64,000 nucleotides of DNA. Source: Paraburkholderia sp. BCC1884 (GTDB lineage Bacteria; Pseudomonadota; Gammaproteobacteria; Burkholderiales; Burkholderiaceae). Below the pieces are notes generated by a model. The model was given only the letters and a program-made list of their open reading frames with translations. It ran no database searches and was not told where the DNA came from. The translations under genes and the position numbers were made by a program. The stretch lies in the NCBI RefSeq assembly GCF_900996225.1, contig NZ_CAAJGL010000101.1, positions 62,001 through 126,000 of the forward strand, given 5' to 3'. Position 1 is the first letter of the stretch. Each line of letters starts with the position of its first letter. Positions 8,716 through 16,268 of this stretch are shown here, in pieces.

Positions 8716-9993
8716 ATGAACGCAACGACCGTAGCAAGCGCGGCGGGAAGCCGGCAAAACTCGTGGCGCGCGGTGGTGGCCGCCTCGATTGGCAACGCGC
8801 TGGAGTGGTTCGATCTGGTGGTGTACGGTTTTTTCGCGGTGATCATCGCGAAGCTGTTTTTCCCGGCCGGTAACGACACGGTCTCGTTGCTGCTCACGCT
8901 GGGCACGTTTGGCGTGTCGTTCTTCATGCGGCCGCTGGGCGCCATCGTGATCGGCGCCTACGCCGACCGCGCGGGACGCAAGGCCGCGCTCACGCTGTCG
9001 ATTCTGCTGATGATGGGCGGTACGCTGATCATCGCGATTCTGCCGACCTACGGAAGCATCGGCATCGCCGCGCCGGTGATTCTGGTGCTGGCGCGTCTGA
9101 TGCAGGGCTTTTCTGCTGGCGGCGAGTTCGGCAGCGCGACGGCTTTTCTTGCGGAACACGTGCCGGGGCGGCGCGGTTTTTTCGCCAGCTGGCAGGTGGC
9201 GAGCCAGGGGCTGACCACCTTGCTGGCGGCCGGCTTCGGCGTGCTGCTGACCGGCAAGCTGTCGCCGGAACAGATGTCGTCGTGGGGCTGGCGCGTGCCG
9301 TTCTTTTTCGGCCTGCTGATCGGCCCGGTCGCCTGGTACATTCGCACGAAGCTCGATGAGACGCCCGAGTTCCTCGCCGCCGAAACCACCGCGACGCCGC
9401 TGCGCGACACGTTCGCGAGCCAGAAGCTGCGCCTCGTGATTGCAATCGGCGTGGTGGTGCTCGGCACGGTGTCGACTTACCTCGTGCTGTTCATGCCGAC
9501 CTTCGGGGTGAAGCAACTGGGGCTCGCGCCCTCGGTCGCATTCGCGGCGATTGGACTAACCGGCTTGATCCAGATGGTGTTCTCGCCAATGGTCGGCCAT
9601 CTTTCGGACCGCCACGGCCGCACGACGATCATGCTGATTTCGGCGCTACTGCTGCTGTTCCTTATCTACCCGGCGTTCGTGTACCTGATCGCGCATCCGA
9701 CCTTCGGCACGCTGATGGCCATGCAGATCGTGTTCGGTTTCCTCATGACGGGCTACTTTGCCGCGCTGCCCGGCTTGCTCTCGGAGATGTTCCCGGTGCA
9801 AACGCGCACGACCGGCATGTCGCTGGCCTATAACGTCGCCGTGACGATCTTTGGTGGCTTCGGGCCGTTCATCATCGCGTGGTTGATCAGTGCGACGGGT
9901 TCGAAAGCCGCGCCCAGCTATTACCTGATTTTCGCCGCCGTGGTGAGCCTCGTCGCCTTGATGGCGGCGCGTCGCAAGCTTGGGTTTCGCTAG
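8716..9993 (+). CDS. MFS transporter, metabolite:H+ symporter (MHS) family
   Basis: A 425-residue, 12-helix major facilitator protein. The N-terminal SIGNALEWFDLVVYGFFA is the hallmark of the MHS family (KgtP, ShiA, ProP, CitA). The loop 2-3 motif GAYADRAGRKAAL and the equivalent second-half motif GHLSDRHGRTTIM are present. Members import carboxylates, shikimate, betaine or citrate with protons; the substrate cannot be read from sequence. The start at 8716 (MNATTVAS) fits the family N-terminus; earlier in-frame codons lack a ribosome site. It is transcribed alone between two terminators. Confidence 0.88.
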   Translation: MNATTVASAAGSRQNSWRAVVAASIGNALEWFDLVVYGFFAVIIAKLFFPAGNDTVSLLLTLGTFGVSFFMRPLGAIVIGAYADRAGRKAALTLSILLMMGGTLIIAILPTYGSIGIAAPVILVLARLMQGFSAGGEFGSATAFLAEHVPGRRGFFASWQVASQGLTTLLAAGFGVLLTGKLSPEQMSSWGWRVPFFFGLLIGPVAWYIRTKLDETPEFLAAETTATPLRDTFASQKLRLVIAIGVVVLGTVSTYLVLFMPTFGVKQLGLAPSVAFAAIGLTGLIQMVFSPMVGHLSDRHGRTTIMLISALLLLFLIYPAFVYLIAHPTFGTLMAMQIVFGFLMTGYFAALPGLLSEMFPVQTRTTGMSLAYNVAVTIFGGFGPFIIAWLISATGSKAAPSYYLIFAAVVSLVALMAARRKLGFR

Positions 9994-10020
9994 CCTCGAA
10001 GGAGCAGGGCGGTAAACGCA

Positions 10021-10050
10021 AAAGGCCGGTTCTTTCGAACCGGCCTTTGT
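10021..10050. terminator. Bidirectional terminator between the MFS gene and secF
   Basis: A perfect 12-bp stem (10021-10032 with 10037-10048) with a TTTC tetraloop lies between the converging MFS and secF genes. Both flanks carry short A/T runs (AAA, TTT), so it may serve both transcripts. Confidence 0.8.
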
Positions 10051-10078
10051 CATTGCGAGGCCTGATCGTGCAGCACAA

Positions 10079-11029
10079 TCAGACTTGCGCGCCTGCATTA
10101 GGATCGTCCGGATCGACGCGGTCCTTCTTATCCTTGATCAGGTCTTCGCGCTTCACGCCGAACCACATGGCGAGCGCCGCAGCGACGAACACCGACGAGT
10201 AGATACCGAACAGAATACCGACCGTCAGCGCCAGAGCGAAGTAGTGCAGCGTCGGACCGCCGAACAGGAACATCGACAGCACCATCATCTGCGTACAGCC
10301 GTGAGTGATGATGGTTCGCGACATCGTGCTGGTGATCGCGTGGTTGATGACTTCGATCACCGTCATCTTGCGTTCGCGGCGGAAGGTCTCACGAATCCGG
10401 TCGAAAATAACCACCGACTCGTTCACCGAGTAACCCAGCACCGCCAGCACGGCAGCCAGCACCGAGAGCGAGAACTCCCACTGGAAGAACGCGAAGAAGC
10501 CGAGAATGATCACCACGTCGTGCAAGTTCGCGATCACGCCCGCGATGGCGTACTTCCACTCGAAGCGGAACGACAGGTAAATCACGATGCCGACCACCAC
10601 GCAGGCAAGCGCGAGCAGGCCATCGGTAGCGAGTTCCTTGCCGACCTGAGGGCCGACGAACTCGACGCGCTGCAACTGCACCTGCGGCGTATCGGTCTTC
10701 AGCGCGCCCATCACCTGGTCGCTCTGTTGCGCGGACGTGAAGCCCTGCTTGAGCGGCAGACGGATCAGCACGTCGCGCGAGGTGCCGAAGTTCTGCACCT
10801 GAGCGTCGCCATAGCCGAGCCTGGCCAAGGTGCCGCGCACCGGTTCGAGCGGTGCCGCGCCTGGATACTGCACTTCGATCACGGTACCGCCGGTGAACTC
10901 CACCGACAGATGCAGCCCGCGATGCACGAGGAAGAACACAGCGGCAAGGAACGTCAGCAGCGAGATTGCGTTGAAGATCAACGCACGCTGCATGAACGGA
11001 ATGTCTTTGCGAAAACGGAAAAATTCCAT
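10079..11029 (-). CDS. secF: Protein translocase subunit SecF
   Basis: A 316-residue inner-membrane protein with six helices. SecF signatures are present: EFFRFRKDIPFM at the start, a periplasmic domain with LSVEFTGGTVIEV, then YSVNESVVIFDRIRE and HAITSTMSRTIITHG in the membrane half. With SecD it forms a proton-driven RND-type complex that pulls exported proteins out of the Sec channel. The gene follows secD by 18 bases at the end of the queA-tgt-yajC-secD-secF cluster. Its length matches E. coli SecF (323 residues). Confidence 0.97.
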   Translation of the reverse strand: MEFFRFRKDIPFMQRALIFNAISLLTFLAAVFFLVHRGLHLSVEFTGGTVIEVQYPGAAPLEPVRGTLARLGYGDAQVQNFGTSRDVLIRLPLKQGFTSAQQSDQVMGALKTDTPQVQLQRVEFVGPQVGKELATDGLLALACVVVGIVIYLSFRFEWKYAIAGVIANLHDVVIILGFFAFFQWEFSLSVLAAVLAVLGYSVNESVVIFDRIRETFRRERKMTVIEVINHAITSTMSRTIITHGCTQMMVLSMFLFGGPTLHYFALALTVGILFGIYSSVFVAAALAMWFGVKREDLIKDKKDRVDPDDPNAGAQV

Positions 11030-11047
11030 GGTCTTGTTCTCCGGGAC

Positions 11048-13123
11048 TCAGCGGGATGAACCCGGTTTCTGCGGCGTATTGGACGAACCGGCGGAGGAAC
11101 CCGTCGACGCGCCCTGCGCGTCGCGGCGACGCACCGTCGGCTTGCCGGTACGCGCTTGCGCGGCGGCGGCCTTGGTCTTCGGCTTGGCCGTGACGGCGGC
11201 GACGGCTTTCGCCGTGTCGGTCGCTTCGTCATCGTTGCCGAGGTAAGCGGCCGCGCCTGCGGGCGCCGTTTCCGGACGCCATACCTGACCGATCGCCAGC
11301 GACTTCAGTTTCTTCTTGCCGCCGTACCAGAGGTTGACGATACCGCGCGAGAAGAACACCGCCGAGAACATCGACGTCAGAATGCCGATACAGTGCACGA
11401 TCGCGAAACCGCGCACCGGGCCGGAGCCGAACGCGAGCAACGCGATACCGGCGATCAGCGTGGTGACGTTCGAGTCGAGAATCGTCGCCCAGGCGTGCGC
11501 GTAGCCGTTCTGGATGGCCAGTTGCGGCGGCGCGCCGTTGCGCAGTTCTTCACGCACCCGTTCGTTGATCAGCACGTTAGCGTCGATCGCCATACCGAGC
11601 GCGAGCGCGATAGCGGCGATACCCGGCAAGGTGAGCGTGGCCTGCAGCATGGACAGCACGGCGATCAGCAGCAGTAGGTTCACCGACAGGCCGATCATCG
11701 AGATCACGCCGAACAGCATGTAGTACGCGACCATGAAGACGGCGATCGCCGTGAAGCCCCACACCACCGAGTGGAAGCCCTTCCTGATGTTGTCGGCGCC
11801 GAGGCTCGGGCCGATCGTGCGTTCTTCGATGATGTCCATCGGCGCGGCGAGCGAACCGGCGCGCAGCAGCAGCGCGAGGTCGGCGGCGGCTTGCGGGTTG
11901 GGCTGGCCGGTGATCTGGAAGCGGTCGCCCAGTTCCGACTGGATGGTCGCGACCGTCAGCACTTCGCCCTTGCCCTTTTCGAACAGCACCATCGCCATCG
12001 GCTTGCCGATGTTGTCGCGCGACACGGCAGCCACCGCGCGCCCGCCCGGACCGTCGAGGCGAATGTTGACCGACGGACGCTGATGCTCGTCGAAGCCCGA
12101 CGAAGCGTCGATGATGCGGTCGCCCGTGAAGATGATCTGCTTGCGCAGCAGCACCGGCGTTTGCGCGCCTTGCGTGAACAGTTCGTCGCCCGGCGGGACC
12201 GGATCGGACGGAGCCGGGTGCGTGTTGACCGGATCGGCGAGGCGCGCTTCGAGCGTTGCCGTGCGACCGATGATGTCTTTCGCCTTCGCCGTGTCCTGCA
12301 CGCCGGGCAGTTCGACCACGATGCGGTCGGAGCCTTGCTGCTGGATCACCGGCTCGGCCACGCCGAGTTCGTTCACGCGGTTATGCAGCGTGGTGATGTT
12401 CTGCTTGAGCGCGGCGTCCTGCACGGCTTTCTGCACGGCCGGCGTGAAGGTGCCGACCAGTTGCACGCCGCCGTCGGGGCTGGCTTGCGTGCTCCACTGG
12501 AGTTCGCCGATGCTGCGGCCCAATTGCTTGAGTGCCGTGTCCGCCGTGGCCTGATCGGCGAAATTAATCACCACCGTCTGGTTGACGCGATTCACGCCGC
12601 CGTCGCGGATGTTGTTGTCACGCAGCAGCGTGCGCGCATCGGACGCGTCCGAGTCGAGCTTCTTGTTGAGCGCGCCGGCCATGTCCACTTGCAGCAGGAA
12701 GTGCACACCGCCGCGCAGATCGAGACCGAGGTACATCGGCAGCGCATGCAGCGCGGTCAGCCAGTGCGGCGACGCGCTCTGCAGATTCAGTGCGACGATG
12801 AATTGCGGGTCGTTCGGGTCGGCATTCAGCGACTTCTGCAGGAGGTCCTTCACGCGCAGTTGCGTGTCGGTGTCCGGCAGACGCACGCGGATGTTCGCGT
12901 TAGTCGACGAGTTGTCGAACGTGACGTCGTCCGGCTTGATCTGATTGGCGGCGAGCGCGGCTTCGACTGAGGCCAGCGTGGTCGAGTCGAGCTTGACCGT
13001 TGCCTTGCCGCTCGACACCTGCACCGCCGGCGCTTCGCCGAACAGGTTGGGCAGCGTGTACACGAGGCCGATGACCAGAGCCACCAGCATCACGGCGTAT
13101 TTCCAGAGGGGGTAACGATTCAT
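11048..13123 (-). CDS. secD: Protein translocase subunit SecD
   Basis: A 691-residue SecD. An N-terminal helix follows MNRYPLWKY, then a large periplasmic P1 region with LGLDLRGGVHFLLQVD and DRIVVELPGVQDTAKAKDIIGRTATLE. Five C-terminal helices contain ALGMAIDANVLINERVREE, whose Asp is the proton-relay residue. It is about 75 residues longer than E. coli SecD because of an Ala/Lys/Ser-rich C-terminal tail after YLGNDDEATD. That tail looks disordered and is probably cytoplasmic. It works with SecF and YajC, encoded on either side. Confidence 0.96.
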   Translation of the reverse strand: MNRYPLWKYAVMLVALVIGLVYTLPNLFGEAPAVQVSSGKATVKLDSTTLASVEAALAANQIKPDDVTFDNSSTNANIRVRLPDTDTQLRVKDLLQKSLNADPNDPQFIVALNLQSASPHWLTALHALPMYLGLDLRGGVHFLLQVDMAGALNKKLDSDASDARTLLRDNNIRDGGVNRVNQTVVINFADQATADTALKQLGRSIGELQWSTQASPDGGVQLVGTFTPAVQKAVQDAALKQNITTLHNRVNELGVAEPVIQQQGSDRIVVELPGVQDTAKAKDIIGRTATLEARLADPVNTHPAPSDPVPPGDELFTQGAQTPVLLRKQIIFTGDRIIDASSGFDEHQRPSVNIRLDGPGGRAVAAVSRDNIGKPMAMVLFEKGKGEVLTVATIQSELGDRFQITGQPNPQAAADLALLLRAGSLAAPMDIIEERTIGPSLGADNIRKGFHSVVWGFTAIAVFMVAYYMLFGVISMIGLSVNLLLLIAVLSMLQATLTLPGIAAIALALGMAIDANVLINERVREELRNGAPPQLAIQNGYAHAWATILDSNVTTLIAGIALLAFGSGPVRGFAIVHCIGILTSMFSAVFFSRGIVNLWYGGKKKLKSLAIGQVWRPETAPAGAAAYLGNDDEATDTAKAVAAVTAKPKTKAAAAQARTGKPTVRRRDAQGASTGSSAGSSNTPQKPGSSR

Positions 13124-13239
13124 GAGTGGTCCAACGGGAAGGTTGGCTTGGAAGCGATGCGTCCGGCGATGAGCGCGGGCGATTCAGCAGATTTGCATGG
13201 ATCGCCGGCGAGGCCGCGCCGGACGCGAGAGAGCAGGCC

Positions 13240-13569
13240 TTACAGCGACTTGATCGTGCCCTTCGGGAGAATCGTCGTGACCGACGCCTTTTGCACGGTG
13301 ATTTCCGTGCCTTCCGAGATTTCGACGCCGACGTAAGCTTCACCCACCTTGGTGATCTTGCCCACGATGCCGCCGTTCGTCACCACTTCGTCGCCCTTGG
13401 CCATGGCCGAGAGCATGTTGCGATGTTCTTTCTGGCGCTTCATTTGCGGGCGAATCATGATGAAGTACAGCACGCCGAACATCAGGATCAGCGGCAGGAA
13501 GCTCATCAGGTTCGATTCAATGCCACCAGCTGCTGTGCCTTGGGCAAAGGCATTGGAAATGAACTGCAC
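13240..13569 (-). CDS. yajC: Sec translocase accessory subunit YajC
   Basis: A 109-residue single-span protein. A GTG start at 13569 (VQFISNAFAQ) is preferred over an ATG eight codons upstream because GGAGA lies seven bases before the GTG and family members begin MQFIS. The helix SFLPLILMFGVLYFIMIRPQMKRQKEHRNML is diagnostic (written here in full only to show the helix boundary at its RPQMKRQKEH end). The soluble C-terminal domain has GDEVVTNGGIVGKI. YajC binds SecDF-YidC; loss is mild in E. coli. It lies 116 bases before secD with no gene between. Confidence 0.94.
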   Translation of the reverse strand: MQFISNAFAQGTAAGGIESNLMSFLPLILMFGVLYFIMIRPQMKRQKEHRNMLSAMAKGDEVVTNGGIVGKITKVGEAYVGVEISEGTEITVQKASVTTILPKGTIKSL

Positions 13570-13767
13570 GTTGGTCTCTCCGTTATAAGTCAAATCGATC
13601 GAAAAAATCAGCCGATTATTCTACCACCGGCCTGACACGCGTCGGCGAGGCGAATCGGCTTTGGGATCAATCGTTTAAAGCCAGTTTTCGCCTCTTGCGA
13701 AAGATAATTGTAAGGTTTTCCCAGCCGCTTTGAAGGATTCTTCGGTGGAATTCACGGCCGGGCGTCG

Positions 13768-14958
13768 TCACGGCGCCTGCTCGATGCCCCGCGCACGGTT
13801 CTCGTGGAAGCGTTTGCGGAAGGGCTCGAACATTTTGGCGTCGATCGCGTCGCGCATTTCCTGCATCAGTTCGAGGTAGTAGTGCAGGTTGTGAATCGTG
13901 TTCAGCTGCGCACCGAGGATTTCCCCTACTCGATGCAGATGATGCAGATAGCCGCGCGTGAAATTTCGGCACGTATAGCAGCCGCACTGCTCGTCGAGCG
14001 GGCGCAGCGAGTTCTTGTGCGCGGCGTTGCGGATCTTGATGTCGCCGAAACGCGTGAACAGCCAGCCGTTGCGGGCGTTGCGGGTCGGCATCACGCAGTC
14101 GAACATGTCGACGCCGGCAGCCACGCCCGCCACCAGGTCTTCCGGCGTGCCGACGCCCATCAGGTAGTGCGGCTTGTCGGCCGGCAGCTTCGGGCCGATG
14201 TGGTTCAGCACGCGCATCATGTCTTCCTTCGGTTCGCCGACCGACAGGCCGCCGATCGCCAGACCATGGAAGTCCATCTCGGCGAGACCCGCCAGCGACT
14301 CGTCGCGCAGGTCTTCGAACATGCCGCCCTGGACGATGCCGAACAGCGCGTTCGGATTGCCGAGCTTGTTGAATTCGTCGATGGAGCGCTGGGCCCAGCG
14401 CATCGACATGCGCATCGAGTCGGCGGCTTCCTGGTGCGAGGTCGGCACGTTATTGGTCGCGTACGGCGTGCACTCGTCGAACTGCATGACGATGTCCGAG
14501 TTCAGCACTTTCTGGATCTGCATCGACACTTCCGGCGACAGGAAGAGCTTGTCGCCGTTGATCGGCGAGGCGAACGTGACGCCGTCTTCGGTGATCTTGC
14601 GCAGATCGCCGAGCGAAAATACCTGAAAACCGCCGGAGTCGGTCAGGATCGGCTTCTTCCAGCCCATGAAGTTGTGCAGGCCGCCGTGCGCCCCGATCGT
14701 TTCGAGACCCGGGCGCAGCCACAGGTGAAACGTATTGCCGAGGATGATCTGCGCATGCATTTCCTCGAGCTCGCGCGGCTGGACCGCCTTCACCGTGCCG
14801 TAGGTGCCGACCGGCATGAAGATCGGCGTTTCCACCACGCCGTGATTCAGCGTGACGCGGCCGCGGCGGGCCTGGCCGTCGGTGCCGAGCAGTTCGAATT
14901 TGAGGCCGTTTTCCGGGCGCTCGTGGGTCGCGTCTTGCGATTGATGACCGAGGGTCAT
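13768..14958 (-). CDS. tgt: Queuine tRNA-ribosyltransferase
   Basis: A 396-residue enzyme that swaps G34 for preQ1 in the GUN-anticodon tRNAs (Asp, Asn, His, Tyr). Visible active-site segments are FMPVGTYGTVKAV, LTDSGGFQVFSLG, FGIVQGGMFEDLR and the nucleophile loop FDCVMPTRNAR. The zinc site is CGCYTCRNFTRGYLHHL. AGGAG lies seven bases before the ATG, fixing the start. It is preceded by queA after a 111-base gap, and the two enzymes act in successive steps of queuosine synthesis. The length is near the E. coli 375, with a short extra N-terminus. Confidence 0.97.
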   Translation of the reverse strand: MTLGHQSQDATHERPENGLKFELLGTDGQARRGRVTLNHGVVETPIFMPVGTYGTVKAVQPRELEEMHAQIILGNTFHLWLRPGLETIGAHGGLHNFMGWKKPILTDSGGFQVFSLGDLRKITEDGVTFASPINGDKLFLSPEVSMQIQKVLNSDIVMQFDECTPYATNNVPTSHQEAADSMRMSMRWAQRSIDEFNKLGNPNALFGIVQGGMFEDLRDESLAGLAEMDFHGLAIGGLSVGEPKEDMMRVLNHIGPKLPADKPHYLMGVGTPEDLVAGVAAGVDMFDCVMPTRNARNGWLFTRFGDIKIRNAAHKNSLRPLDEQCGCYTCRNFTRGYLHHLHRVGEILGAQLNTIHNLHYYLELMQEMRDAIDAKMFEPFRKRFHENRARGIEQAP

Positions 14959-15069
14959 TGCTTAACTCCTGTGCTACCGGAAAACAGTCCGGCGCAAATA
15001 GTGGAATGCCGCCGGAGAGGTTCGCGGCGGCGTGGGGAACGGCAAAAGCGTTGAAACGGCGTGGCGATT

Positions 15070-16119
15070 TCAGCCGTCGCGGCGCGTCAGCAGCATCGCG
15101 TCGCCGTAGCTGAAGAAGCGGTAGCGCTGCTCGATCGCGTGACGGTAGGTTTCACGAATCGTCTCGACACCGGCGAATGCCGACACCAGCATCAACAGCG
15201 TCGACTTCGGCAAATGAAAATTCGTCACCAGCCGGTCGACCACGCGGAACCTGTAGCCCGGCGTGATGAAGATGTCGGTTTCCGTGCTGGCCGCGGCGAG
15301 CGGGTGGCCGGCGGCTTCGGCGTCGCGCGCGGCGGCTTCGAGCGCGCGCATCGAGGTCGTGCCCACCGCGATCACGCGGTTGCCGCGTGCGCGCGTCGCG
15401 GCGATCTTGTCGGCGAGCGATTGCGGCAGGTGATACCACTCGCTGTGCATCTTGTGCTCGGCGAGGTTTTCGACCCGCACCGGCTGGAACGTGCCCGCGC
15501 CGACGTGCAGCGTGAGCGTGGCGCGTTCCACGCCTCGGGCGTCGAGGCGGCCGAGCAGCGCGGCGTCGAAATGCAGGCCGGCAGTGGGCGCCGCGACCGC
15601 GCCGGGGTTCTGCGCGAACACGGTCTGGTAGCGGGTCTCGTCGGTCGAGTCGGGATCGTGCTCGATGTACGGCGGCAGCGGCAGGCGGCCGAATTGCTCG
15701 ATCAGCGTCAGGCAGTCGTCGGGGAAATGCAGTGTGAAGAACGGCTCGACGCGTTCGCCGACGGTGACGTCGAAGGCGTCCGCGAGACGGATCGTGGTGC
15801 CCGGCTGCGGGCTCTTGCTGGCGCGGATCTGCGCCAGCGCCGTGCGCTCGCCCGTAAGGCGTTCCACCAGCACTTCGACCTTGCCGCCACTGGCCTTCTG
15901 GCCGAGGAAGCGCGCCTTCAGCACTTTGGTATCGTTGAACACCAGCAGATCGCCCGGCGCGATGCACTCGGGCAGCTCGGCGAAACGGCGATCGACGAGG
16001 CGCGTGGCCTCGGCCGAATTGTCCACTTCGAGCAGACGGCTGGCGCTGCGCTCGGGCAGCGCGACCTGCGCGATCAACTCGGGCGGCAGATCGAAATCGA
16101 AATCGGAAAGCGTAAACAT
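15070..16119 (-). CDS. queA: S-adenosylmethionine:tRNA ribosyltransferase-isomerase
   Basis: A 349-residue QueA. It transfers and rearranges the ribosyl group of SAM onto preQ1 in tRNA to form epoxyqueuosine. Family marks are MFTLSDFDFDLPPELIAQ at the start, GDLLVFNDTKVLKAR, AAPTAGLHFDAALLGRL, LHVGAGTFQPVRVE and FHLPKSTLLMLVSAFAG near the end. It is first in the queA-tgt-yajC-secD-secF cluster and diverges from recG, so the 149-base gap between them should carry both promoters. No preQ1 riboswitch is recognisable there. Confidence 0.97.
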   Translation of the reverse strand: MFTLSDFDFDLPPELIAQVALPERSASRLLEVDNSAEATRLVDRRFAELPECIAPGDLLVFNDTKVLKARFLGQKASGGKVEVLVERLTGERTALAQIRASKSPQPGTTIRLADAFDVTVGERVEPFFTLHFPDDCLTLIEQFGRLPLPPYIEHDPDSTDETRYQTVFAQNPGAVAAPTAGLHFDAALLGRLDARGVERATLTLHVGAGTFQPVRVENLAEHKMHSEWYHLPQSLADKIAATRARGNRVIAVGTTSMRALEAAARDAEAAGHPLAAASTETDIFITPGYRFRVVDRLVTNFHLPKSTLLMLVSAFAGVETIRETYRHAIEQRYRFFSYGDAMLLTRRDG

Positions 16120-16268
16120 GCGAACGACTGGAAGCGAATTGAGACTGAATTGAGCCGAAGCCGGAGCCGGGCGGCTATGATTGCGGGACGCCAGAGCGGC
16201 CCGCGAGCCCGCGCGCTGTATGGCGGCGCTACCCTTTGACAGCCGATATTGTACTTGCGAAGCAGCCC

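Noticed and set aside
11771..12970. 399-codon plus-strand frame opposite secD
   Set aside because: Antisense shadow; the sequence is rich in Arg, His and Gln with no fold-like pattern.
16120..16268. preQ1 riboswitch before queA
   Set aside because: No compact H-type pseudoknot layout or A-rich tail of the preQ1-I class could be found.
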